64,000 bases of DNA, from NCBI RefSeq assembly GCF_010686725.1, contig NZ_JAAGWZ010000004.1:186001-250000 (forward strand). Direction: 5' to 3'. A program made the translations under genes and the position numbers. This stretch comes from Galbitalea soli. Lineage in GTDB: Bacteria; Actinomycetota; Actinomycetes; Actinomycetales; Microbacteriaceae. Below are positions 52,559 to 61,516 of this stretch, piece by piece (within the stretch, counting starts at the first letter, position 1; the number at the start of each line of letters is the position of its first letter). The notes below the pieces were generated by a model. It did not search any database. It was not told the DNA's origin and was given only the letters and a program-made list of their open reading frames with translations.

Positions 52559-53193
52559 TGCCCTGGACGCGCGATGAACTGGCCGCCCGCGCCGCGGCCG
52601 AACTCGTCGATGGCAGCTACGTCAACCTCGGGATCGGCCTGCCGACGCTGATCCCCAACCACCTCCCGAGCGACATCACGGTCGTGCTGCACTCGGAGAA
52701 CGGCATCCTCGGCGTCGGCCCCTACCCCTGGGAGGGCGAGGAGGATCCGGCCCTCATCAACGCGGGCAAGGAGACGGTCACCGTGCTCGCCGGCGCCTCC
52801 TACTTCGACTCCGCGGCCAGCTTCGGGATGATCCGCGGCGGTCGCATCGCCACCGCGGTGCTCGGCGCCATGCAGGTCTCCGAGCGCGGAGACATCGCCA
52901 ACTGGACCGTGCCCGGCAAGCTCATCAAGGGCATGGGCGGTGCGATGGACCTCGTCTCCGGCGCCGACCGCGTCATCGTCGTCATGGAGCACGTCGCCAA
53001 GGACGGCTCGGCGAAACTGGTCGCCGAGTGCACGCTCCCGCTCACCGGCAGGGGCTGCGTCGACCGGATCATCACCGACCTCGGCGTGATCGACGTGACC
53101 CCGGCGGGCCTCGCGCTCGTCGAGCTGGCCCCCGGTGTCAGCGCTGACGAGATCGTCGCCGCGACCGCTGCGCCGCTGGCCCTCGCGCCCTGA
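52558..53193 (+). CDS. pcaJ: 3-oxoadipate CoA-transferase subunit B
   Basis: The 211-residue beta subunit contains the catalytic glutamate in [12 protein letters not shown] (Glu about 45) and [16 protein letters not shown] before it, with the C-terminal [20 protein letters not shown]. The start is the ATG overlapping the pcaI stop. AAGGAG lies just upstream within pcaI. Confidence 0.95.
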   Translation: MPWTRDELAARAAAELVDGSYVNLGIGLPTLIPNHLPSDITVVLHSENGILGVGPYPWEGEEDPALINAGKETVTVLAGASYFDSAASFGMIRGGRIATAVLGAMQVSERGDIANWTVPGKLIKGMGGAMDLVSGADRVIVVMEHVAKDGSAKLVAECTLPLTGRGCVDRIITDLGVIDVTPAGLALVELAPGVSADEIVAATAAPLALAP

Positions 53194-53289
53194 TGACCTC
53201 GCCCCGCACGCGAGCGACGGCCGTGTTAGCGTGCGAGAGCGATCCACTCGATGCGCACCGACGCGCACGGCCGAGAAGGCGAGACAACG

Positions 53290-54744
53290 ATGACGTTCTT
53301 CGATTCCGCACTCTGGGAGGGCAGGACCTACCTCGGCGGCTGGTCTGAAACGGGGATGACCACCCCCGTGGTCTCGCCCGCCACCGGTGCCACGCTCGCG
53401 AGCTACGCGACCGCGGCCCCGGCCGACGTCGAGCGCGCCACGACCCTCGCGGTCGCGGCCCAGCGGGACTGGGCCGAGCGCGCTCCCGACGACCGCGCGG
53501 CGATCCTGCGTCGCGCCGGCCAGCTCATCGACGAGAGAGCCGATACGCTCGCCCACTGGCTGGTGAACGAGGCCGGCTCGGGCCAGGGCAAGGCGGCCTT
53601 CGAGGCCGGGCTGGTCTCGGCCGAGTTCTTCCAGGCCTCCGCCACCGCGATGATGCCGTACGGCCAGCTGCTGCGCACCGCGCGACCGCGACTGAGCCTG
53701 GCGCGGCGTCGGCCCGTGGGCGTCGTGGGGGTCATCTCGCCGTTCAACTTTCCGAGCATCCTGACCGCGCGCTCGATCGCCCCGGCCCTCGCCCTCGGCA
53801 ACGCCGTGGTGCTCAAGCCGGATCCGCGCACGACCGTCTCGGGCGGCCTGTTCTTCGCGGCGGTCCTCGAGGAGGCGGGGCTGCCCGCGGGAGTGTTCGC
53901 GGTGGTGCCGGGCGGGGCCGAGGTGGGGTCGGCGCTCGTCGACGAGCCGCGCATCCCGGTCATCTCCTTCACCGGGTCGACGCCGGCCGGCCGCGCGATC
54001 GGCGCCCGTGCGGGCGAGCTGCTCAAGCGGGTGCACCTGGAGCTCGGCGGCAACAACGCGCTCGTCGTGCTCGGCGACGTGGATGTCGCGGCGGCGGCCT
54101 CGGCGGGGGCGTGGGGATCGTTCCTGCATCAGGGCCAGATCTGCATGACGACGGGGCGGCACCTCGTGCACAGCGACGTGTACGACGAGTACGTGGCGAT
54201 CCTCGCCGAGAAGGCTCGCGCGCTCGTCGCGGGCGACCCGGCGACGGGGGCGCCCCTCGGCCCGATCATCGACGCCCGCCAGCGCGACCGGGTGCACTCC
54301 GTCGTGACCCGCAGCCTCGACGCCGGGGCGACGCTGGAGGCGGGCGGAACCTTCGAGGAGCTGTTCTACCAGCCGACCGTGCTCTCGGGCGTCACCCCCG
54401 ATCACGCCGCCTTCGCGGAGGAGATCTTCGGCCCGGTCGCTCCGGTCACGCGGTTCTCGACGATCGATGAGGCGGTCGAGCTCGTCGGCCGAAGCGAGTA
54501 CGGGCTGTCACTGGGCATTCTCGCCGGGGACGCCTACCGCGCCTTCGAGCTCGCCGACCGCATGCCCACCGGGATCGTGCACATCAACGACCAGACCGTC
54601 GACGATGAGGCGCAGGCACCGTTCGGCGGCGTGGGCGCCTCGGGCACCGGCGCGCGCTTCGGCGGCCACGAGGCCAACATCGAGGCCTTCACCGAGACGC
54701 AGTGGGTCACCGTGCAGGCCGACATCGCGCGCTACCCGTTCTGA
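53290..54744 (+). CDS. aldehyde dehydrogenase, benzaldehyde/vanillin type
   Basis: The 484-residue enzyme has FNFPSILTARSIAPALALGNAVVLKPDPRT (about residues 150-180), Gly motif SFTGSTPAGRAIG, catalytic Glu in HLELGGNNALV (about 254) and catalytic Cys in HQGQICMTTGRHLVH (about 288). This Cys block is typical of benzaldehyde and salicylaldehyde dehydrogenases. It would oxidise aromatic aldehydes such as 4-hydroxybenzaldehyde or protocatechualdehyde to substrates of PobA or PcaGH. It lies 96 bases behind pcaJ, with a possible TAGCGT -10 element at 53227-53232 and its own ribosome site, so it may be partly independent. Confidence 0.9.
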   Translation: MTFFDSALWEGRTYLGGWSETGMTTPVVSPATGATLASYATAAPADVERATTLAVAAQRDWAERAPDDRAAILRRAGQLIDERADTLAHWLVNEAGSGQGKAAFEAGLVSAEFFQASATAMMPYGQLLRTARPRLSLARRRPVGVVGVISPFNFPSILTARSIAPALALGNAVVLKPDPRTTVSGGLFFAAVLEEAGLPAGVFAVVPGGAEVGSALVDEPRIPVISFTGSTPAGRAIGARAGELLKRVHLELGGNNALVVLGDVDVAAAASAGAWGSFLHQGQICMTTGRHLVHSDVYDEYVAILAEKARALVAGDPATGAPLGPIIDARQRDRVHSVVTRSLDAGATLEAGGTFEELFYQPTVLSGVTPDHAAFAEEIFGPVAPVTRFSTIDEAVELVGRSEYGLSLGILAGDAYRAFELADRMPTGIVHINDQTVDDEAQAPFGGVGASGTGARFGGHEANIEAFTETQWVTVQADIARYPF

Positions 54745-54756
54745 CGCGGGCTCGGC

Positions 54757-57051
54757 TCAGGCGCGCACGGGCTCTAGTCGCACGATGACCGCCTTCGACA
54801 CCGGGGTGTTGCTGCCGATCGCGGTGCTCGCGAGCGGAACGAGCACGTTGGCCTCCGGGAAGTAGGCGGCCGCGCATCCCCGTGCCGTGGGGTACGAGAC
54901 GACTCGCTGACCTGCGAGCACCCGGTCGGCTTCGCCGGGCCACTCGCTGTGGATGTCGACGCGATCGCCGTCGGCGATGCCGAGCTCGGCCAGGTCATCC
55001 GGGTTCACGAAGACGACGTCGCGCCCGCCGTGAATGCCCCGGTAGCGGTCGTTGAGGCTGTACATGGTCGTGTTGAACTGGTCGTGCGAGCGCATCGTCT
55101 GCAGAATGAGCCGGCCCTCGGGGCGGATGATCGCCTCCAGCTCGTTCACCGTGATGATCGCCTTGCCGGTCGCCGTGGGGAAGGTGCGCGAATCGCGAGG
55201 GCCGTTCGGCAGCACGAAGCCGCCCTTGCGGCGCACCTGCGTGTTGAAGTTCTCGAAGCCCGGCACGACGCGCGAGATGGAGTCGCGGATCGTGTCGTAG
55301 TCGCGCTCGAACCCCGCCCAGTCGATCGGCCCGTCGTCGCCGAGTACGGCGCGCGCGAGTCGCGAGATGATCGCGACCTCGGAGAGGAGGGTCGGGGCGA
55401 CGGGCGGCACCGCCCCGTGGGTCGCGTGCACCGCGCAGACGGTGTCCTCCACGGAGAGGAACTGCGGTCCCGACTCCTGCAGGTCGACCTCGGTGCGCCC
55501 GAGGGTGGGCAGGATGATCGCCGCCGCCCCCGTCACCACGTGCGAGCGGTTGAGCTTGGTCGACACCTGCACGGTCAGCTCGGTGCCGCGCATGGCGGCC
55601 TCCGCCGCCCGGGTGTCCGACATCGCGGCGACCAGGTTGCCGCCGACCGCGAACCAGACCTTGATCTCGCCGCGCTGCAGCGCCTCGATCGCGTGGACGG
55701 CGTCGACACCGTGCTCGCGCGGCGGCTCGAAGTGGAACTCCTGGGCAAGGGCATCCAGAAAGCTGTCCGGCATCTGCTCCCAGATGCCCATCGTGCGGTC
55801 GCCCTGCACGTTGCTGTGGCCGCGGATGGGGGAGGCGCCCGCACCGGGCTTGCCGATGTTGCCGCGCAGCAGCAGCAGGTTGATGATCTCTTTGATCGTG
55901 TCGACGCCCTTGCGGTGCTGGGTGATGCCCATCGCCCAGGTCACGATGACGCGGTCGCTCGAGAGGTAGCGCTCGGCGAGCTCGTCGATCTCCGCGCTGC
56001 TGAGCCCCGTCGCGGCGAGCACCTCCGCCTCGTCGAGCTCGCGCAGATGCTCGCGGAACTCGGCGAGCCCCTGGGTGTGCTCGCCGAGGAAGGCGTGGTC
56101 GAGCACGGTTCCCGGAGCGCGGTCCTCCGCCTCGAGCACGCGCTTCGAGACGGCCTGCAGCAGCGCCATGTCGCCCCCGCTGCGGATCTGCAGGAACTGG
56201 TCGGCGATCACCGTGCCGCGCCCCAGGAGCCCCCGCGCGGTCTGCGGGTTCTTGTAGCGCTTGAGACCGGCCTCGGGCAGCGGGTTCACGGCCACGATGT
56301 GGGCGCCCTTGCGCTTCGCATCCTCCAGAGCGGTGAGCATGCGGGGGTGGTTGGTGCCCGGGTTCTGGCCCATCACGATGATGAGGTCGGTCTCCTCGAA
56401 GTCGTCGTAGGCGATCGTCGACTTGCCGATGCCGACCGTCTCGCTCATCGCCGTGCCGGTCGACTCGTGGCACATGTTCGAGCAGTCCGGCAGGTTGTTG
56501 GTGCCGAAGGCGCGCACGAACAGCTGGTAGAGGAACGCCGTCTCGTTGGCGGTGCGGCCGCTCGTGTAGAAGGCGGCCTGGTCGGGCGAGTCGAGGCCGC
56601 GCAGGCGGTCGGCGATGAGCCGGAACGCCTCCGCCCACTCGATGGGAACGTAGTGGTCGCTGCCGGCCGGCTTGTAGACGGGCTCCACGAGGCGCCCCTG
56701 CATTCCGAGCCAGTACTCCGACTTGTCTTCGAGATCGCTGACCGGATGCTCGGCCCAGAACGAGCTCGGCACCGTGAGCGGTGTCGCCTCCCAGGTGACC
56801 GCGCGTGCCCCGTTCTCGCAGAACTCGGCGACCTTCCGGCGGTCCGGGTCGGGCCAGGCGCAGCTCATGCAGTCAAAGCCGTCCTTCTGGTTGATCGCCG
56901 TGAGCAGCGTCGCGGTGCGCGCGGGCCCCATGTCCTCGAGGGCGACCTTCATGGTGTTGGCGATCGCGGGCAGGCCGACCGCCCACTGCTCGGGCGGGCG
57001 GACGGTCATCCCGTCGTAGGAGGGGTCGGTGACGGGCGGGGTGCGGGTCAT
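54757..57051 (-). CDS. FdhF/YdeP-family molybdopterin oxidoreductase
   Basis: The 764-residue protein belongs to the FdhF/YdeP group of molybdopterin enzymes. A cysteine set for one Fe-S cluster is in [29 protein letters not shown] (about residues 54-82), and a Cys where formate dehydrogenase H has selenocysteine is in [16 protein letters not shown] (about 193-208). The C-terminal molybdopterin-binding domain ends [10 protein letters not shown]. Reaction is unknown; YdeP is linked to acid resistance in E. coli. fdhD overlaps its start by ATGA, so the enzyme probably needs FdhD-mediated sulfuration. No Fe-S or cytochrome partner gene is adjacent. Confidence 0.92.
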   Translation of the reverse strand: MTRTPPVTDPSYDGMTVRPPEQWAVGLPAIANTMKVALEDMGPARTATLLTAINQKDGFDCMSCAWPDPDRRKVAEFCENGARAVTWEATPLTVPSSFWAEHPVSDLEDKSEYWLGMQGRLVEPVYKPAGSDHYVPIEWAEAFRLIADRLRGLDSPDQAAFYTSGRTANETAFLYQLFVRAFGTNNLPDCSNMCHESTGTAMSETVGIGKSTIAYDDFEETDLIIVMGQNPGTNHPRMLTALEDAKRKGAHIVAVNPLPEAGLKRYKNPQTARGLLGRGTVIADQFLQIRSGGDMALLQAVSKRVLEAEDRAPGTVLDHAFLGEHTQGLAEFREHLRELDEAEVLAATGLSSAEIDELAERYLSSDRVIVTWAMGITQHRKGVDTIKEIINLLLLRGNIGKPGAGASPIRGHSNVQGDRTMGIWEQMPDSFLDALAQEFHFEPPREHGVDAVHAIEALQRGEIKVWFAVGGNLVAAMSDTRAAEAAMRGTELTVQVSTKLNRSHVVTGAAAIILPTLGRTEVDLQESGPQFLSVEDTVCAVHATHGAVPPVAPTLLSEVAIISRLARAVLGDDGPIDWAGFERDYDTIRDSISRVVPGFENFNTQVRRKGGFVLPNGPRDSRTFPTATGKAIITVNELEAIIRPEGRLILQTMRSHDQFNTTMYSLNDRYRGIHGGRDVVFVNPDDLAELGIADGDRVDIHSEWPGEADRVLAGQRVVSYPTARGCAAAYFPEANVLVPLASTAIGSNTPVSKAVIVRLEPVRA

Positions 57052-57929
57052 GAGATGGCCACCTTCGAGGAGTGGGGGCGTTCGCCCGCGGGGGAGGGTT
57101 CGGCGGAGATGCGGTCGGGGCGGGAGTAGACGACCATCGAGCTGCCGCGCAGGAAGCCGACCAGGGTGATGCCCACCTCGGTGGCGAGCTCCGCGGCGAG
57201 CGAGGAGGGTGCGGAGACGGCGGCGAGCATCGGGATCCCGGCCATCAGCGCCTTCTGGGTCAGTTCGAACGATGACCGTCCCGACACCATGAGCACTGTG
57301 CCCCGCAGCGGCAGCCGGCCCTCGGTGAGCGCCCAGCCGATCACCTTGTCGACGGCGTTGTGCCGCCCCACGTCCTCGCGGAGCACGAGCAACTCGCCGG
57401 TGCGCCCGTCGAAGAGCCCGGCGGCGTGCAGGCCACCCGTCTTCTCGAAGACCTCCTGCTGCGCGCGAAGGCGATCGGGCAGCCCGGCCAGGAGCTCGGC
57501 GGTGACGACGAGGTCGTCGTCGGCGACCCTCCAGTGCGAGTGGGTTCGCACCGAGTCGATGCTCGCCTTGCCGCACAGCCCGCACGAGGAGGTCGTGTAG
57601 AAGTTGCGTTCGAGACTCGGGTCGGGCGCGGGAACGCCCCGCCCGAGCGTGACGTCGACCACGTTGTAGGTGTTCAGCCCCTCCTCCGTCGCGCCCGCGC
57701 AGTAGCGCGCCGTGCGGAAGTGCTCGGCCGCGCTGATCACGCCCTCCGACACCAAGAATCCGGCGGCGAGTTCGAAATCGTGGCCGGGGGTGCGCATGGT
57801 GATCGCCAGCGAGGTGCCGCCCACCCGGATCTCCAGCGGCTCTTCGGCCGCGAGCAGATCCTCGCCCGGCCGCGCCCCGGTCTCGGTCGACACCCGCGTC
57901 ACTCGTCGTCGAATCGCGATTCGTTGCAT
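57048..57929 (-). CDS. fdhD: formate dehydrogenase accessory sulfurtransferase
   Basis: The 293-residue FdhD hands sulfur to the molybdenum cofactor of formate-dehydrogenase-type enzymes. The reactive Cys pair is in [16 protein letters not shown] (about residues 110-125), and [14 protein letters not shown] and [15 protein letters not shown] are typical. I chose the ATG at 57929 because [13 protein letters not shown] matches the usual family start; ATG 57938 or GTG 57941 are possible. Coupled to the molybdopterin enzyme gene. Confidence 0.93.
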   Translation of the reverse strand: MQRIAIRRRVTRVSTETGARPGEDLLAAEEPLEIRVGGTSLAITMRTPGHDFELAAGFLVSEGVISAAEHFRTARYCAGATEEGLNTYNVVDVTLGRGVPAPDPSLERNFYTTSSCGLCGKASIDSVRTHSHWRVADDDLVVTAELLAGLPDRLRAQQEVFEKTGGLHAAGLFDGRTGELLVLREDVGRHNAVDKVIGWALTEGRLPLRGTVLMVSGRSSFELTQKALMAGIPMLAAVSAPSSLAAELATEVGITLVGFLRGSSMVVYSRPDRISAEPSPAGERPHSSKVAIS

Positions 57930-58035
57930 ACCAGTCATCACAACACACGCGCCGCCGAATCCCTAGGGTGGCGTGACGCGCGCCGCGGCGGCTGGCACCA
58001 TGGACGGTGGACGCGTGACGAAGCGAGGAGCGACC

Positions 58036-58344
58036 ATGACCGACGACACCCCCAGCCCTGACCCCGCTACCGCGCCCGCGCCCGACGATCACGGCGCTCT
58101 GCTGCGCTCCTGGACCGACGCCCTCCTCGCCGAGCTCGATCTCGCGGGCACCGAGGTCGACATCGACGCGGTGCTGGGCCTCGCCGGGGTGGTGGCGCGC
58201 GGCGTCGTGCGCCCGGCGGCCCCGCTGACCGCGTTCCTCGTGGGACTCGCGGTCGGTCGCGCGGGAGCAGACGCACCGGAGGCCTTCGAGCGGGCCGCAC
58301 ACCGGGCACGGGCGCTCGCCGCGACCGGCGACTTCGCCGCGTGA
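58036..58344 (+). CDS. DUF6457 small protein upstream of moeA
   Basis: The 102 residues form a short helical protein: LRSWTDALLAELDLAGTEVDIDAVLGLAGVVARGVVRPAAPLTAFLVGLAVGRAG. This matches the DUF6457 family, which often stands beside molybdenum-cofactor genes in actinobacteria. Function unknown; its stop overlaps the moeA GTG (GTGA), so it is translated with moeA. GAGGAG precedes the ATG. Confidence 0.85.
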   Translation: MTDDTPSPDPATAPAPDDHGALLRSWTDALLAELDLAGTEVDIDAVLGLAGVVARGVVRPAAPLTAFLVGLAVGRAGADAPEAFERAAHRARALAATGDFAA

Positions 58345-59504
58345 GGCGCCCGGACTGGTCATCCGCCCGTCGTCTCGCCTTCGACGCCACCGCGAGCCTG
58401 CCCGCCGCGGAGGTGGCCCTCGCGGAGGCGATCGGCCAGCGGCTCGCCGCCCCGCTCGTCGCGCTCTGCGCGCTGCCGCACTACGCCTCCTCCGCGATGG
58501 ACGGCTGGGCGGTCGCGGGCCCGCCGCCCTGGCGGATCACGGATGACCTCCCCCTCGCCCCCGGACTCTGCCGGCCCATCGTCACCGGCGCCGCGATCCC
58601 CACGGGCACGACCGCCGTCCTGCGCAGCGAGCACGCGGCGGTTCTCGGCGACCGGCTCGACGTCACCGGCGACGCCCGACCCGATGAGCCGCGCCCGGGC
58701 GAGCACGTCCGCCAGCCCGCCACCGAGGCCGCGCTCGGCGAGCGGCTGATCGACGCCGGAACCCTGCTGACCCCCGCGCACCTCGCGCTCGCCGCCTCCG
58801 CCGGCCACGACACGCTGTCGGTCGTGCGCCGACCACGGGTGGCTCTCGTGCTCACTGGTGACGAGGTCGTGCCCTCGGGCATCCCGCCGGCGGGCCGCGT
58901 GCGCGACAGCTTCGGGCCGGTGCTCCCGGCGCTGCTCGCCTCGCTCGGAGCGATCACTGCGGGCGTCGTGCACCTGCGCGACGATCCCGCCGCGCTGCGC
59001 GCCGCCCTGCTCGACACCGCGTCCGGCGCGGAACTGCTCGTGTCTACGGGCGGAACCGGCGACTCCTCGGCCGACCACCTGCGCGCGGTGCTGAGCGAGC
59101 TGGGTGCCGTGCTGCTGGTCGACGGCGTGCGGATGCGGCCGGGTGGGCCGAGCATCCTCGCCCGCCTGCCCGACGGCAGGCTCGTGCTGGGCCTGCCCGG
59201 CAACCCGCTCGCCGCCATGATGGGGATCCTCACCCTGGGCGTACCGCTGCTGGCGCGGATGACCGGCGGCCCGTTCCCCGAGGCCGCCACCGTCACCGCG
59301 GCCGAGCCGCTGCCCGGCCGTGCGGACACCTCGTTCCTCGTGCCCTACCGCCTCACCGGCGCCGGCGCCGGGGCCGTCGCCACCGACCACCGCGGGGCCG
59401 CCATGATGCGCGGGCTCGCCGCCGCGGACGGGGTGCTGGTCTGCCCGCCGTCGGGGCTCGAGCCGGGGCAGGCCGCGGCGTCGATCGGGCTGCCGTGGCG
59501 GTGA
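58341..59504 (+). CDS. moeA: molybdopterin molybdenumtransferase
   Basis: The 387-residue MoeA inserts molybdate into adenylylated molybdopterin. Typical blocks are PHYASSAMDGWAVAGP (about residues 47-62), VTGAAIPTGTTAVLRSEHA, the MoCF domain with LVSTGGTGDSSADHLRAVL (about 233-251) and LVLGLPGNPLAAMMGIL (about 283-299). It would supply the cofactor to the divergent FdhF-like enzyme. The GTG start overlaps the DUF6457 gene. Confidence 0.93.
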   Translation: MRRPDWSSARRLAFDATASLPAAEVALAEAIGQRLAAPLVALCALPHYASSAMDGWAVAGPPPWRITDDLPLAPGLCRPIVTGAAIPTGTTAVLRSEHAAVLGDRLDVTGDARPDEPRPGEHVRQPATEAALGERLIDAGTLLTPAHLALAASAGHDTLSVVRRPRVALVLTGDEVVPSGIPPAGRVRDSFGPVLPALLASLGAITAGVVHLRDDPAALRAALLDTASGAELLVSTGGTGDSSADHLRAVLSELGAVLLVDGVRMRPGGPSILARLPDGRLVLGLPGNPLAAMMGILTLGVPLLARMTGGPFPEAATVTAAEPLPGRADTSFLVPYRLTGAGAGAVATDHRGAAMMRGLAAADGVLVCPPSGLEPGQAAASIGLPWR

Positions 59505-59594
59505 CGCGCCGGTAGAATCGACTCCACACCACACTCACCGCGCGAGGCGCCCGCTTCCGCGGGTCAGCGCGTACGGGAAGAGCTCAGGATTCCG

Positions 59595-60644
59595 ATGACC
59601 GGTCGTCCCCCTTCCCGCGCGACGATCTTCGACGTCGCGGCCCGCGCGGGGGTGTCGATCGGCACGGTGTCGAACGCGCTCAACCGCCCGGAGGCGGTGC
59701 GCCCGGAGACGCGCGAGCGCATCCTCGACGCCGTTCGCGACCTCGGCTTCCGTCCGAACTCCGCGGCGAAGGCGATGGCGACCGGCCAGTCCGCCTCGAT
59801 CGGCCTCGTGCTGCCCGATCTCCACAACTCGCTCTACGTCGACATCGTGCGCGGGGCGGAGGAGGAGATCTCCCGCTTCAAGCATCACCTGCTGATCATG
59901 AACAGCGACGTCTCGCAGGAGAAGCAGGTCGCCAACCTCGGCGTGCTCACCTCCGCCGGCGCGCGCGCGGTGATGCTGTCGCCGCACAACGGCGACCTGA
60001 CCGGCATGGCCGAGACGGTGCGCGACGGCAGTCACGTGGTGCTCGTCGACTTCCCGGCCGACGAGTCGCTCGCCTGCTCGGTGAGCGTCGACGAACGGCT
60101 CGGCGGCTACCTGGCGGCCCGGCACCTGATCGAGCAGGGCTATCGGCGCATCGCCTACGTCGGCCCCGCTACCACGTGGTACGCGGTGGGAGCCCGCTGG
60201 GAGGGCATCGAGCGGGCGGCACGCGAGACCGCGGGGGTCGAGATCGAGAGCGTCGAGACGCCCACGCTCACCTTCCCGGACGGCTTCGACGCCGGTCAGG
60301 CGCTCGCCCACCGGCCGGAGGGCGAGAGGCCGGACGCCATCATCGCCGCGATCGACCTCATCGCGGTCGGCTGCGTCGCCGGCCTCCTCGAGGGCGGCGG
60401 ACTCCGGGTGCCCGACGACGTCGCGATCATCGGCTTCGACGACAACTACTACGCGGCGCAGATCGGCATTCCGATCTCCACGATCGCCAAGCCGGGGTTC
60501 CGCATGGGAACCGAGGCGGCGCGCGTGATCCGGCGGGAGGTCGACGAGGGGCCGGAGCATCGGCACGAGGCGGTCATCCTCGCCCCCGAACTGATCGTGC
60601 GGAGCAGCAGCGCCCCGCGTGCGACCGCGGAGGGTGCGCGCTAG
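59595..60644 (+). CDS. LacI-family transcriptional regulator
   Basis: The 349 residues begin with the LacI HTH (RATIFDVAARAGVSIGTVSNALNRPEAVRPETRERILDAV, about 7-46), including the hinge helix NSAAKAMATGQ. A periplasmic-binding-type effector domain follows (SIGLVLPDLHNSLYVDIVRGAEEE, IAYVGPATTWYAVGARWEGI, AIIGFDDNYYAAQIGIPISTI). The genes it controls are not visible next to it. A TAGAAT -10 element lies at 59513-59518, leaving a 5' leader of about 70 bases that can fold as CCCGC-TTCC-GCGGG; AGGA is upstream of the ATG. Confidence 0.9.
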   Translation: MTGRPPSRATIFDVAARAGVSIGTVSNALNRPEAVRPETRERILDAVRDLGFRPNSAAKAMATGQSASIGLVLPDLHNSLYVDIVRGAEEEISRFKHHLLIMNSDVSQEKQVANLGVLTSAGARAVMLSPHNGDLTGMAETVRDGSHVVLVDFPADESLACSVSVDERLGGYLAARHLIEQGYRRIAYVGPATTWYAVGARWEGIERAARETAGVEIESVETPTLTFPDGFDAGQALAHRPEGERPDAIIAAIDLIAVGCVAGLLEGGGLRVPDDVAIIGFDDNYYAAQIGIPISTIAKPGFRMGTEAARVIRREVDEGPEHRHEAVILAPELIVRSSSAPRATAEGAR

Positions 60645-60719
60645 CGAGTTCGGCGAGTTCCTGTAAGGATTTCGACCCGGCAGCCCGCCACCACACGACT
60701 TCGCTCAGGCGCCGAAAAC

Positions 60720-60731
60720 TACGCTGGCAGG
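60720..60731 (+). promoter_or_regulatory. leaderless promoter of the DUF6069 gene
   Basis: TACGCT at 60720-60725, six bases, then the ATG at 60732; no ribosome-binding site. Confidence 0.6.
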
Positions 60732-61241
60732 ATGACCGACCAGCCGCACGCCGCCCCGACCCCGCTGTCGCGCACCCCCCTCCAGGCCCTCGGCCTCGAC
60801 TTCCCGGGTGCCCCGAACCAGCCGTCCGCGCTGCGCATCCTCGTCGCCACGATCGTCGCGGTCGGCGGATCCCTGCTCGCCTGCGCGCTGCTCGCCGCGC
60901 TCGGAGTCGTGCTGTTCCCCTCGACGCGCGGCTACGAGCACTACGGCTTCTCCGACTACGGCAAGCTCACCATCATCGGCGTGGTGGTCGCCGCGCTGGC
61001 GTGGCCGATCGTGACGCGCGTCAGCAGCCGGGCCCGACTGCTGTACTTCTGGCTCGCGGTGATCGTGACGGTCGTGAGCTTCGCGCCCGACGCCTGGATC
61101 CTGTACCAGGGGCAGCCCGCCGGGGGAGTGTTCATCCTCGCCCTCATGCACATCGCGCTCGCCGTGATCACCTACCCGGCGCTCGTGCTGATCGCGCCGC
61201 CGCGGGGTGCCGTGCGAGCGACCACGCCACGGCGGTCATGA
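60732..61241 (+). CDS. DUF6069-family membrane protein
   Basis: The 169-residue protein has a soluble N-terminal 35 residues and four membrane helices (about 36-60, 78-96, 105-122, 133-155). The sequence fits the DUF6069 family of unknown function. Its 3' end overlaps a decayed gene fragment on the other strand. Confidence 0.85.
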   Translation: MTDQPHAAPTPLSRTPLQALGLDFPGAPNQPSALRILVATIVAVGGSLLACALLAALGVVLFPSTRGYEHYGFSDYGKLTIIGVVVAALAWPIVTRVSSRARLLYFWLAVIVTVVSFAPDAWILYQGQPAGGVFILALMHIALAVITYPALVLIAPPRGAVRATTPRRS

Positions 61242-61479
61242 TCGCGAGAATGAGCGCGAGCGCGTTCTGCCCCCACCAGCCCGCCGCGGGCAGCGTCACC
61301 AGCCCGAGCAGCACGAGGTGCAGCAGGTAGAGCGCGAGCGCGTTCTGCCCCCACCAGCAGGGCGGTCCCGCGAGCACCGCGCAGCCGAGCGCGAGCACGC
61401 CCGCGACAAGGGTCGCCCCCGCGCTCGGCGCACCCTCGATATCGCCCCGAAAAAGTATTGCGTCAATCGTTAGACGCAA
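61168..61479 (-). pseudogene. remnant of a membrane protein with an internal duplication
   Basis: A 103-codon open frame encodes hydrophobic sequence with two copies of WWGQNALAL 26 residues apart, the first continuing YLLHLVLLGLV. The GQNALALYLLH pattern resembles the last helices of acyltransferase-like or DUF418-type membrane proteins, but nine-tenths of such a protein is missing. Its apparent start lies in the promoter of the next LacI gene and its end overlaps DUF6069. I read it as a decayed fragment; a small real protein is possible. Confidence 0.4.
61252..61358. repeat. 29-bp direct repeat, two copies
   Basis: Identical 29-base copies at 61252-61280 and 61330-61358 (both starting GAGCGCGAGCGCGTTCTGCC) are 78 bases apart, a multiple of three, inside the membrane-protein remnant. 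Confidence 0.8.
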
Positions 61480-61505
61480 CTATATTCGGCACATCAATCG
61501 ATTGA
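61458..61505 (+). promoter_or_regulatory. lacI promoter between two LacI-type operators
   Basis: The -35 TTGCGT (61458-61463) and -10 TATATT (61481-61486) are 17 bases apart. Operator 1 TCAATCGTTAGA (61463-61474) sits in the spacer and operator 2 TCAATCGATTGA (61494-61505, perfect) covers the transcription start. Their centres are 31 bp apart, about three helical turns, so two repressor dimers could bind on one face. Confidence 0.75.
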
Positions 61506-61516
61506 CGGAGAAGACG

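Noticed and set aside
57052-58362. 437-codon upstream extension of the molybdopterin oxidoreductase
   Set aside because: It runs through fdhD and DUF6457 in a non-coding frame; the conserved protein starts at 57051.
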